DNA from: PGZG01 sp046292765
Lineage (GTDB): Bacteria; Pseudomonadota; Gammaproteobacteria; Pseudomonadales; Alcanivoracaceae
DNA: 64,000 nt
Assembly: GCA_046292765.1 (NCBI GenBank)
Contig: JBKBQA010000001.1
Span: 558,001-622,000, forward strand
Reading direction: 5' to 3'
Of this stretch, positions 48,209 to 57,900 are shown in pieces. The notes under the pieces are model-generated. The model was not told the DNA's origin, did not search any database, and worked only from the letters and a program-made list of their open reading frames with translations. The translations under genes and the position numbers were made by a program. Positions within the stretch are counted from its first letter, which is position 1, and every line of letters begins with the position of its first letter.

Positions 48209-51200
48209 ATGAAAATCATGTCCAATGTACGAGTGATGCTTACGGCGATGGCCTGCGTCTTAATGTCTGCCCGCCCGGTCTATGCGGAGGACATTGAGAT
48301 ATATCTCGTTTCTTCGGGAGACAGTGGCGGCGCCAATGTACTGATCATTGTTGATAACTCAGGCAGCACTAATGCCGCATTCAAGGGAACCAGCTACAGC
48401 AGCGGGAAGAAGGTTATCGATGAAATTTCCTGGGCGCTGCGGCGAGTCGTAGATGGTTTATCTGGCGGTACTCGTGTTGGTGTGTCTGCCCAGTTCCCCG
48501 GGGGGACGGATGGTGGCGCTATCTACTATCCCGTCAAGCAGATCAACGAGAAGACCGATCCGTCGGCTATTGCCATGGCTTTTTCTGCCACTGGCGATGC
48601 GTTCCAGTCTATGAAAATACCAGTCTCTCCGATTGATGTTCATAATCCGTTGATTTCATGGGATGGCAACAATGTGGTGGCGGATCGTATGCCCATGCCG
48701 TCCATTCTTTCAGTCGATGGCGCGGAGAATGTGCTCGGTGTTCAATTGTCCGCGCTGGCAGTGCCTCGATATGCCAAGGTGGATAAGGCGGTGCTGACCT
48801 TGCGTAGCCCAACGCCTAACGCCGGCCCCACCAATAATTTCCGGGTCCGCATAGCCTACGAGCTTTCCGGTGATCCGAAACCCTTCTCGGTTGCAGATGA
48901 TTTCCCATCCCGTAAGTGGAGTCTGCCTTTCCAGTCAGGAAGCTATAACGCGACCAATGCCAGTCTGAACAATGGTGTGATCACTATCAATATCACCAGT
49001 GTTATTCAGGAGTTGGTAAGAAATCAGTTCTGGTGTGGTCGGAGCAATGTGTCCCTGATGATTCAGGCAACGGATATTGCCATGTCCAACGTCCCGGAAG
49101 TGTACAGCTACCGCGCAGAGGATGCGGATGAAAATCGTCTCGGATTGAGTGCTCTCGAAGTGGCCTGGAATCCGGCCGGAATGGAGGCGCCACTCTTTCC
49201 TGCCATCGGCGACGATGCGCTCTCATGCATGGGTGGCGTCACGGTCTCGCTTGCTGGAGCTGCAGATGATGCCCGTGAGCCGTTGGATCGCAATAACCTG
49301 AAGAATGGCGAGAATGCCCTGTTGTTGCAAAATGTTACCACTGGAGCCGGGGGTAACCGCGGCGACTTTATCGGCGGCGTTCGCTTCGCCAATGTCGGCT
49401 TCCCCAAAGACACACGGGTGAAGAAGGCTGTTTTGGAAGGACGTATTACAGCGGTTTCAGGCGCTGGCGCTGCTTTGCGTATTCGCCCCATGCTGGGTGA
49501 TACGCCTGCGTTTTCGACCAATGGCAGCATCCGGGGCAGGCCATTGGGAGCCACTGCGGTCAATGTTCCTGGTGTGGTGGGTGATTTCAGCGTCAATGTA
49601 GCGCCATTGATTAATGAGATATTTGCCAGCGCTGGCTGGGTCGATGATGGTGCGCTCGGCTTGCGTTTCGAGCGTCAGGGAGGCACGGCGCTGAGCGTCC
49701 ATGCGGTTGAAGGTGGGTCGGCATCCGCGCCTATCCTGACTTTGGATGTCCTTGCTCCCAAGCCTTCTGATTTTGTCAGCACCTTTGATCGCAGAGAAGC
49801 AATGAAACTTGCCATCGACACACTCTCTGATGGCGCGGGTGGGGGTAAGAACAAGCCGGTTGGCGCCTACATTGAGTCAGGCCTTTACATGCTCGGGCGT
49901 CCACCGGAGTACGGCGCGGCCATCGGTCATCCTGAAGCATTCGCTCCGCCCGGCAAAGCGCGATACCTGTCGCCCACCGAGGTCTATGATGAGTGCGGTG
50001 GAAACCACGTTATTCTGGTTACCAATGCCGACTCCACCGGTGAAAGTTATCAGGCTCAAGCTAACAAGATGATTGGTTCTGCTGTATGTCCCAGCGATGC
50101 GAACAAGGATGCCTGGATTTGCTCGGAACAGATTGCGTCCTATCTTGCTGATGGCGCCCGCAATTCAAGCGGTATCCCGATCACCACCCATGCCATTGCA
50201 TTCGATGCATCTGCATCGACCAGAGCGGGCCTGGAGCGTGTTGCTGATGCTGGAGGTGGTGAGTATCGCAGCTCGGAGAATGCCCTTGAGCTCGCCGATA
50301 TTCTCTCGGAGCTGATCAACAAGCTGACGACGACGGATGCCTCCATGGCAGCCCCTGGTGTGGCGGTGAACCAGTTGAACCGCTTCCGCCATCTGGATCA
50401 GTTGTACTATGCGTTGTTCCGGCCGTCTTTTGATACCCGTTGGGAGGGCAATCTGAAGCGCTACCGCCTTGACTTTGGCTCGCAACGTATCGTTGATGAG
50501 AAAGGGACGCCCGCAGTTGATCCGACCACGGGTTTCTTCCGTGCCACGTCCAACAGTTGGTGGGGAAAGTTGCCTGATGGCACAGATCCTGATGACGGGC
50601 AGAATGTCGCTCTGGGCGGGGCGCGTCAGGAGCTGTTTTATCGTGCAACCCCGAGAAACTTGCTGGTTTCCACTTCCAGTCCTGCGGCAGGTGGTAGTAC
50701 CACCTCGACTACTAAGCCTGCAGGCGTTGCCTTGACGTCGGTAAAATCCCTTGATGATGTCACGGCCGCGCAACTTGGCATGCCTGTCGGAAGTAGTGCT
50801 GCAGAAATGCAGCAAAGGCTCGATATGTTGCTGAGCGGCTGGGGCGACCCCCTCCACAGCGAGCCCAGGCTGGTGAACTTCGGGTTCAGTGGCTCCTTCG
50901 AAGAGGCATTGCTGGACGATAGCAAGCAGGACAACACCGTGTTTGTGTCCACGAACGACGGTATGTTGCATGCGATAAACCCGAATACCGGAGCAGAGCT
51001 GTTCGCGTTCATGCCAGGCGAGGAGTTGGCACGAGCAGAACAACGCTTTCAGGGCGGAGAGCTCGATGGCAAGGATCCGCAGCGATTCACCTATGGCCTT
51101 GATGGCGGCATCACCGTATGGCGTCGAGCGAAGGCGGACGGGTCTGGTAAGCCGGAGCATGTGTTCCTGTATCTCGGTCAGCGCCGGGGAGGTAATGCTT

Positions 51201-52393
51201 ACTACGCGATGGACGTATCTGACCGCAGCAACCCCAGATTGATGTGGAAAATTCAGGGCGGCGCCGCGCCATTCGCCAAGCTGGGTCAGACCTGGTCTCA
51301 ACCGACGTTGGCGCAGATCCGTATGAACGGACAGGGTATTCCGGTGTTGATCTTTGGTGGTGGGTATAGCCCGTCCGACCATGACACGATCGGCTCAGTC
51401 AGCTCGGGAGATGCAGTCGGTAACGCGATCTATATTGTCAATGCCTATAATGGCTCACTGATCTGGTCAGCCTCCAACGCTGGCGCGACGGCGACAAATG
51501 TGGATATGCGCTGGAGTATTCCCTCATCCGTTGCTGCCGTGGACATAGATCTCAATGGTGCGATTGACCATATCTATGCAGCAGATTTGGGCGGGCAGAT
51601 ATTCCGGATCGACATGAATCCTGATGCGACCTCGGCGGCAAACCTTGTGACCCGGGTAACCACGCTCGCCAAGCTGGGCACATCAAGTAGTGCCGGTATT
51701 GCAAATCACCGTCGTTTCCATGCTGCGCCGGTGGTGGCACTGGGCGAGCGTGGCGGTGAGGTGATCCTGCAAGTCATCCTCGGTTCTGGCTATCGTTCGC
51801 ATCCGCTCAACATGGATACCGGCGACTACATCTTTTCGGTCGATGATGTGGATGTCCTGAAGGGGGTTGCTTCTGCGCCGATCACGCGCGCGGACATGCT
51901 GGATGTTACCTCTGATCTCAGCCCGGATGCTGCGATGCTGAACAGCCGGAAAGGTTGGTACATCGTGCTGGACAAGGGTGAGAAGGTGCTGTCCTCGGCG
52001 GTAGTCAGCAACGGCATTGTCTTTGTTAGCAGCTACTTGCCGGAGAGTGCCTTCATCAACAAGTGTCAGCGGGTAGTGGGCAGCTCGCGGCTCTACGCGA
52101 TGAATATCCTCGATGGTTCGCCGGCGCTGGATCTGGATAATTCCGGCTTCCTGAACCGTAGCACCGATCTGATTCTGCCGGGCTTGCCGCCGTCACCCCA
52201 GTTGCTGCTCGACGGCACCGGTGAGCAGGTGTTGCTGATCGGTACGACAGCGCTGAGCGGTGGTTCGGTCAGCACCGGCAAGGGCGTGCGCAAGACTCGT
52301 TGGTATGAAGTGCCGAGCCAGACGGAGGCGCAACGGGTGCTGGACGAAGCGCTGGAGCAGGTGAGTGAGGAGGAAGAGCCCACTAATCCCTGA
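48209..52393 (+). CDS. pilY1: PilY1-type pilus tip adhesin, paralog 1
   Basis: About 1394 residues, very large. Signal peptide (about 1-26), split von Willebrand A domain with MIDAS motif DNSGS (Asp49), then an insertion of about 365 residues (about 150-515), vWA remainder (about 525-707, with DECGGNHVILVTNAD) and the C-terminal PilC/PilY1 propeller (about 707-1394). The propeller has the calcium-site pattern DIDLNGAID in VDIDLNGAIDHIYAADLGG. The insertion looks like two beta-sandwich units. GGGGAGAAG precedes ATG 48209. Expected at the pilus tip and on the cell surface in attachment and retraction control. Confidence 0.93.
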   Translation: MKIMSNVRVMLTAMACVLMSARPVYAEDIEIYLVSSGDSGGANVLIIVDNSGSTNAAFKGTSYSSGKKVIDEISWALRRVVDGLSGGTRVGVSAQFPGGTDGGAIYYPVKQINEKTDPSAIAMAFSATGDAFQSMKIPVSPIDVHNPLISWDGNNVVADRMPMPSILSVDGAENVLGVQLSALAVPRYAKVDKAVLTLRSPTPNAGPTNNFRVRIAYELSGDPKPFSVADDFPSRKWSLPFQSGSYNATNASLNNGVITINITSVIQELVRNQFWCGRSNVSLMIQATDIAMSNVPEVYSYRAEDADENRLGLSALEVAWNPAGMEAPLFPAIGDDALSCMGGVTVSLAGAADDAREPLDRNNLKNGENALLLQNVTTGAGGNRGDFIGGVRFANVGFPKDTRVKKAVLEGRITAVSGAGAALRIRPMLGDTPAFSTNGSIRGRPLGATAVNVPGVVGDFSVNVAPLINEIFASAGWVDDGALGLRFERQGGTALSVHAVEGGSASAPILTLDVLAPKPSDFVSTFDRREAMKLAIDTLSDGAGGGKNKPVGAYIESGLYMLGRPPEYGAAIGHPEAFAPPGKARYLSPTEVYDECGGNHVILVTNADSTGESYQAQANKMIGSAVCPSDANKDAWICSEQIASYLADGARNSSGIPITTHAIAFDASASTRAGLERVADAGGGEYRSSENALELADILSELINKLTTTDASMAAPGVAVNQLNRFRHLDQLYYALFRPSFDTRWEGNLKRYRLDFGSQRIVDEKGTPAVDPTTGFFRATSNSWWGKLPDGTDPDDGQNVALGGARQELFYRATPRNLLVSTSSPAAGGSTTSTTKPAGVALTSVKSLDDVTAAQLGMPVGSSAAEMQQRLDMLLSGWGDPLHSEPRLVNFGFSGSFEEALLDDSKQDNTVFVSTNDGMLHAINPNTGAELFAFMPGEELARAEQRFQGGELDGKDPQRFTYGLDGGITVWRRAKADGSGKPEHVFLYLGQRRGGNAYYAMDVSDRSNPRLMWKIQGGAAPFAKLGQTWSQPTLAQIRMNGQGIPVLIFGGGYSPSDHDTIGSVSSGDAVGNAIYIVNAYNGSLIWSASNAGATATNVDMRWSIPSSVAAVDIDLNGAIDHIYAADLGGQIFRIDMNPDATSAANLVTRVTTLAKLGTSSSAGIANHRRFHAAPVVALGERGGEVILQVILGSGYRSHPLNMDTGDYIFSVDDVDVLKGVASAPITRADMLDVTSDLSPDAAMLNSRKGWYIVLDKGEKVLSSAVVSNGIVFVSSYLPESAFINKCQRVVGSSRLYAMNILDGSPALDLDNSGFLNRSTDLILPGLPPSPQLLLDGTGEQVLLIGTTALSGGSVSTGKGVRKTRWYEVPSQTEAQRVLDEALEQVSEEEEPTNP

Positions 52394-52416
52394 TCCGGCC
52401 AGATAAACCAGCCGTA

Positions 52417-52453
52417 GCAGAAGAGGCCACCCCGGGGTGGCCTCTTCTGCTTT
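52417..52453 (+). terminator. Long-stem terminator after the first pilY1
   Basis: The palindrome 52417-52433 and 52434-52450 has 17 complementary pairs, in practice a 15-bp stem with CCGG loop, followed by TTTCGG. Ends the first minor-pilin operon. Confidence 0.8.
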
Positions 52454-52688
52454 CGGGCGTTCGTGACGGCGATCCCGTTTCGCCTGTGACGTTGTTCTAA
52501 GTGCATGATATTCAAATGGTATTAAATCGAGTGTGCATGCTTTAGGGATATAGTCTTAGTATTTCCGCTTGGCTATCAAAAGTTGCCGTTCGTCTCCAAT
52601 CAGGTCCAGTTGCCAGGTTTTCCAGTTAGCATTCATCATTAGAAAACCTGTTCATGATGACAGGACGGCTGATTCGAAGAAGGACCTC
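52454..52688. other. Intergenic region before the second minor-pilin operon
   Basis: 235 bp, clearly AT-richer in the middle (about 52500-52600, including GATATAGTCTTAG). It probably holds the second operon's promoter. I looked for a sigma-54 element (GG-N10-GC) and did not find one with correct spacing; the nearest, around 52570, has a 12-nt gap. No gene seen. Confidence 0.4.
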
Positions 52689-53201
52689 ATGCGACACCTT
52701 GTTTTCGGGGACATGTTCAAAGCGCCGCTGGCACGGTCTGCCGGTTTCACCATCATCGAGCTGATGATGACGCTGGCAGTGCTGGCCCTGGTCGCCGCCT
52801 TTTCGATCCCGGCGATGCAAAATGTTCGCGCCAGTGCCGATCTGCGCTCGGCGACCTCGTCGCTGGTGGCGGCCATGAATATCGCTCGTAGCCAGGCTGT
52901 CAGCCTGCGCATGGACGTAGATGTGGAAGCGCGCGGCGGCGACTGGGCCAATGGCTGGGATGTGATCTACCGCTACCCGGCCACCACGCCGGCCGGCGCC
53001 AGAGTGATGCAGGACGAACGCTTTCCGCTGGTCGGCACGGTAGCTGTCACTGAGGCGGGCGGCGCAGTAGCGGTGCGCTTTCTCGCCAGCGGCCTGATCG
53101 CCGGCGGCGGTGCCAGTTTTGAGTTGTGCTCGAACAGCAAGTCCCGGCTGGTGACCGTGTCGCCACTTGGGCGCGTCAGTAACGAGGAGGGAGCGTGTTG
53201 A
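52689..53201 (+). CDS. GspH/FimT-family minor pseudopilin (FimU-like), set 2
   Basis: 170 residues. Prepilin motif SAGFTIIELMMTLAVLALVA with Glu+5; the domain body and LVTVSPLGRVSNEEGAC near the C-terminus match the set 1 gene. It lacks GRxR. Start at 52689 has AAGGA 5 nt upstream. TGATG overlap with pilV. First gene of the second tip operon. Confidence 0.88.
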   Translation: MRHLVFGDMFKAPLARSAGFTIIELMMTLAVLALVAAFSIPAMQNVRASADLRSATSSLVAAMNIARSQAVSLRMDVDVEARGGDWANGWDVIYRYPATTPAGARVMQDERFPLVGTVAVTEAGGAVAVRFLASGLIAGGGASFELCSNSKSRLVTVSPLGRVSNEEGAC

Positions 53202-53725
53202 TGTCCGTAGTCAGACAGGGGGTTGGCCGGGAGCAGCGTGGTGTCGGCATGGTAGAAGTGCTGGTTGCCCTGCTGGTGATTGCGGTGGGCGTGCTCGGTT
53301 ATGCCGGCATGCAGCTGTTCGCCCTGCGCGGGGCGGAAGATGCCGGCAGTCGCACCCATGCCACCCTGATCGCTCGCGATGCACTGGAGCGGCTGCTGAT
53401 CAACCCCGCCGGTGGCGGCACCTATTTTGGCGCCGACAGTTGGCCAGCGGCCCCGGTCGCGCCCGGGGCGGCTTACCCTTCTCTTTGCGGCAGCGCCGAT
53501 TGCGCCCCGGCAGGGCTGGCATCTGCGGATATTGAGCAGCTTTCCTGGATGGCGGCCAACACCCTGCCGCTTGGCATGATCATGGCCCGGGACGACTGCT
53601 CCGGCGTCCCGTCCGCCAGTTGCGTGGTGGTCAGTTGGCAGGGGGTTACGCCGGCGGACTGTATTGCCGGCGGGCAGATCCCGGCCCGGGATTCCTGCGT
53701 GGTTCTGGAGGCGTTGCGGCCATGA
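53201..53725 (+). CDS. pilV: Type IV pilus minor pilin PilV, set 2
   Basis: 174 residues. Prepilin motif QRGVGMVEVLVALLVIAVGV with Glu+5, then a C-terminal domain with paired cysteines (CGSADC and others). Overlaps both neighbours by 1-4 nt, with GAGGAGGGAG ribosome site. Clearly homologous to set 1 PilV but strongly diverged after residue 50. Confidence 0.9.
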   Translation: MSVVRQGVGREQRGVGMVEVLVALLVIAVGVLGYAGMQLFALRGAEDAGSRTHATLIARDALERLLINPAGGGTYFGADSWPAAPVAPGAAYPSLCGSADCAPAGLASADIEQLSWMAANTLPLGMIMARDDCSGVPSASCVVVSWQGVTPADCIAGGQIPARDSCVVLEALRP

Positions 53726-54444
53726 AAATCTCAATGTCTTCCCGCGGTTTCAGTCTGGTTGAACTGGTGATTGCCCTGCTGCTCGGCTCGCTGCTTACGC
53801 TGGCGGCGGTACAGCTGTTTGCTGTCAACCAGCGCACCTTCATTACCCAGCAGAACCTCACCCGCGTACTCGACGACGGTCAGCTTGCGCTGCGTTTTCT
53901 CAGTCATGACCTGCGACAGGCGGGCTACTCCGGTGGTCCGGTCACGACCGTGTCGGGCGTGGTGTTCGGTGGCGCCGAGGGTAGCGAGGATGGCGCCGTA
54001 CACGATCGCATCACTGTTCAGTACAGCGGTACGCTGGATTGTCAGGGGTCTGCCTCTGCCATCCCGGTGCAGGTCGTGAACATTTATCAGGTTAACGCGG
54101 CGGGTGAGCTCACCTGTCAGGGCAGCCTGAGCGGTGCGGCGCCTGTGGCGCTGTTGTCCGGCGTCGAGGGGTTCCGCGTCCAGTACGGTATTGATACCAC
54201 CCAGGATGGAGCGCAGGGCCCGTTCCGGTTTGTCGGCGCTGATCAGGCATCATCCTTGGGCAGGCCCATTGTTGCCATTCGCGTTGGTCTGCTGCTTGCG
54301 GTGTCGAGCCCTGCGCTTGCCACCGGAGAGGAGCGTAGCTGGTACGTACTTGACAGGGAAATCGAGGTCGGCGAAGACCAGGTGCTGCGCCGCGCCTTCC
54401 ACACCACCGTCATGCTTCGCAATCTGGACTGGGAGCAGATATGA
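53722..54444 (+). CDS. pilW: Type IV pilus minor pilin PilW, set 2
   Basis: About 240 residues. Prepilin motif SRGFSLVELVIALLLGSLLT, then VQLFAVNQRTFITQQ as in set 1. ATGA overlaps with pilV upstream and pilX downstream. Length is shorter than set 1 PilW by about 26 residues. It ends RRAFHTTVMLRNLDWEQI, matching the set 1 end RRLFVTTVRARNYQWGSI. Confidence 0.9.
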   Translation: MKISMSSRGFSLVELVIALLLGSLLTLAAVQLFAVNQRTFITQQNLTRVLDDGQLALRFLSHDLRQAGYSGGPVTTVSGVVFGGAEGSEDGAVHDRITVQYSGTLDCQGSASAIPVQVVNIYQVNAAGELTCQGSLSGAAPVALLSGVEGFRVQYGIDTTQDGAQGPFRFVGADQASSLGRPIVAIRVGLLLAVSSPALATGEERSWYVLDREIEVGEDQVLRRAFHTTVMLRNLDWEQI

Positions 54445-54989
54445 AAACGTTTCAACGTCAGCGCGGTGCTGCGCTGCTGGTTGCACTGATGATCCTGCTG
54501 ATCGTTTCCATCATCGGGGTGGCAGCGATGCGCTCCAGTACACTGGCGGCCCGGGTCGCCATGGGCGCCCAGCTTGATGCGATAGTATTTGAGGCGGCGG
54601 AGTCGGCGATTGCTGAAACTATGGCCAATCTGGCCGTGTTCAACGCCTCGGATGACGAGCTCAAGTTCGAGGAAATCGTTGCGCTGTTTAATGGCGAAAC
54701 CATCACTTGGTGTCTGCAGAAAGACCTGTCCCGCAAGCTCGACAGCTGTGGCGCTAATGATTTTCTCGATTCCCGCAGCCTGATTACTGCAGAGTCGCGC
54801 AGCAAGGCGGTGGGCTTCTCGGCAGTGTCGGGTAACCAGATCAGCAGTGCGGGCGGTGTCGCCGTTTTGTTCGCCGATTTTGAACTGGCCATTCAGGGAG
54901 ACGGTGCCATGCCCGGTTACGGGTTAAGCAACCGCCATGTGCAGCAAGCTTTGCGTCGGGGAATGATCCCGGCAAAAGAAATTCAGTGA
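54441..54989 (+). CDS. pilX: Type IV pilus minor pilin PilX, set 2
   Basis: 182 residues. QRGAALLVALMILLIVSIIG prepilin-type N-terminus, then a diverged domain with two central cysteines. ATGA overlap with pilW. The stop is 10 nt before the second pilY1. Confidence 0.88.
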   Translation: MKTFQRQRGAALLVALMILLIVSIIGVAAMRSSTLAARVAMGAQLDAIVFEAAESAIAETMANLAVFNASDDELKFEEIVALFNGETITWCLQKDLSRKLDSCGANDFLDSRSLITAESRSKAVGFSAVSGNQISSAGGVAVLFADFELAIQGDGAMPGYGLSNRHVQQALRRGMIPAKEIQ

Positions 54990-54999
54990 GGGGTGGGGT

Positions 55000-57900
55000 A
55001 TGAACCGGATCATGGACAGATTGTTAAGGGCAGGGGCGCTGGTGTTGGCGGTGATGTTGTCGCCGACAGCGCTGTATGCGGATGACACCGAGATTTTCTT
55101 CTCGCGGGCGCAGGCGGACAACGAACAGAACGAGCCGATTGCGAACGTGTTCATCATGCTCGACACCTCGGGCAGTATGCGTTGGTGCGAGGCCAATCTT
55201 TCGGTCTCCGGCCACAATGCCACCTGGTGTAGTGACTACACCAAACGACGTATCAATATCCTGCAGGACGCTCTGAAGGAAATGCTGAAAGATGCTCCGG
55301 ACGGTGTGCGGATCGGTATCGGCCGGTTTAACTTTCTTGTCCCGAGCATAACCTCCGGCACCGGCGGCACCGGTCAGATCGGCGGCCGTGTGCTGGTGCC
55401 GGTGGTAGATGTCAATGATGCCAACCGCAAGGTATTCGAAGCCGAAATTGCCAAGCTCAATGACGCCGGCAACGCTGCTACCGGTCAGGCGGGTGCCCAG
55501 CCTGTGGGGGATACCCCCACGGCACGCGCCTACAGCGAGGCAGTGCGCTACATGATGGGCATGACGCCGCGCTTTGGTGTTGCCGCCAATGGTGCCCAGA
55601 ACGGAATCTGTCTGGAGACCGCCACCCGGGAAATCGATTGCATCGACGTGTTTGATGGCTGGAGTGAATGGAAGGAGCTGGAACTCGGTGTCTGTGATCC
55701 GCTCGATCCCGCCTGTCGGGTAGAGCTGGGAGATCCGCAGCCCATCGCCGGCACCTGCGATCTTTCACTGGAGTCTTGCAGCGCAGATTATGGCCCATGG
55801 ACGGCCATCGGCGGTAGTTGCAACCTGTTGGAGAGCGGTATCTGCCGCGTCAGCTTTGGCCCGTGGACGAATGCTGTGGGCACCTGTAATGTCTCCCTGC
55901 CAACCTGCCAGTACGGTGACTGGGAAGACTGGGTGGTGACCCGTGCCAGCGGTGCCAACAACGGCAATTGCCCGATCGTAAACCAGCCCACCTTCGAGCG
56001 GCGCCGTGAAACGGTCTGTACCCGTACCAATATTTTTGGCGTCTGCAATCGGACCGCCACCCAGTGTCAGGAGCGCACACGCGGATTCCAGACCCGAGCC
56101 CAGAATTTCGAGGCCCGTTTCCCGACCCAGTACTATGAGCGCGAAGCCACCTATTTCACCCGTGAAGCGCTGTATCGCAAGCAGTGTGGTATTGAAACCT
56201 ATTGCGCCAACTATGCGGATATCGTCAAGAGCGGTAAGTACGTCTCGCCGATCAATATGGAGAATCAGTGCGAAAGCAACCACGTCATCCTGTTCACCGA
56301 CGGCGCGCCCAGCCCCAACGATACCGCCGGGGATCAGGGCTTCACCAATTGCGGCACCAAGAACTCTTATGATTGCCAGGTGCAGATCTCCGAGTATCTG
56401 CACAGCGATGGCAATGCCATGAAGCGCAAGGTCAAGACCTACAACATTGGTCTTTATATGGGGCCCAACCAGACCAGCATGGAGCGGGTCTCCACCGATG
56501 GAGCCGACGGCACCATCAATGCGGATGACAGCGACGAGTTGATCAAGGCCTTCGCGTCCATTATTGACCTGATTGCTGATAACTCGCGCTCGTTCTCCGC
56601 ACCGGGTGTGGCGGTGAACCAGATGAACCGTCTGCAGCATCTGGATCAGCTTTACTACGCCGTGTTTGAACCGCGTAAGTCGAGCTACTGGGACGGCAAC
56701 CTGAAGCGCTACCGGGTAGTCGACGGACAGATTCGCGCCCAGAATGGTCCGGCGGTCGACCCGCAGACAGGATTTTTCGCAGAGAGCGCCCGCAGTTTCT
56801 GGAGTGGCGAAACGGATGGCCCGGATGTCCGCAAGGGTGGTGCCCGCGAGCAGTTGGCAGGCCGCCGTCTGTTCTACTCTGATGCCGCTGGCGTAACGAA
56901 ACAGCTGAACTGGGCCGAGGATAATGATCCCACTTTGTTCGGCTTGCCGGCCTCAGCCACGGCTGAACAGGTCGAGGAGCTGAAAGGCCGTCTTAAAACT
57001 AACTGGGGCGACCCGCTGCACAGTGAGCCGGTGCTGGTGAACTATGGCGGCAGCAGTGACAACAACCTGATCTTCCTGTCGGGTAATGACGGTATGTTGC
57101 GCGGTGTTGAATCCCGTACCGGCAAGGAAGTTTTCTCTTTCATGCCGCACGAGCTGTTCCGTCAGGCTAATCGCTTTACCGTTGATCGTCCCGGGCTGGC
57201 TGAAGACAACAGTCGCCAGCTTTACGGTCTGGACGGAAGCTGGACGGTATGGCGCCGACCGGGCGCAACACCGGCGGCAGCGCCCAGCAACGTCTATCTC
57301 TACGGTGGCATGCGGCGTGGTGGTCAGAGCTACTACATGATCGATGCCTCCAACCCGTCGTCGCCGGAGCAGGTATGGCGAATTGATCCCAGCCGCGATG
57401 GCTATGCCCGTCTCGGCCAGACCTGGTCGCAGCCAACCCTGACTCAGGTGATGGTCAATGGAGCGCCACGAGCGGTGCTGGTGTTCGGTGGTGGTTACAG
57501 TCCGGCAGACCATGATCGCCGCCAGGGACAGGCGCGTCGCGCTAATGATGCCAGTGGCAACATCATCTATGTGGCCGATGCGCTGACCGGCAATCTGCTC
57601 TGGTCCGCCGGGGCCGGAGGTGCTGGCGCCCGCCATACCACGGTGCCATCGATGAACTGGTCGGTGCCTTCCGCCATCTCCGTGGTCGACATGGATTTTG
57701 ACGGTGTTGCCGACTTCTTCTACTTCGGTGATCTCGGCGGTCAGGTGTTCCGCATCGACGTGGACCAGGAGCATATCCGTGACTCCAACGTGCGTCGGCT
57801 GGCGAACCTGAACACCGCCGGGGCGGCGGGTAACCGTCGCTTTTACTACCCGCCGGCGATCAGCTATGTGCGCGGTGAGGATGGCAGCGAGAACCTGTAT

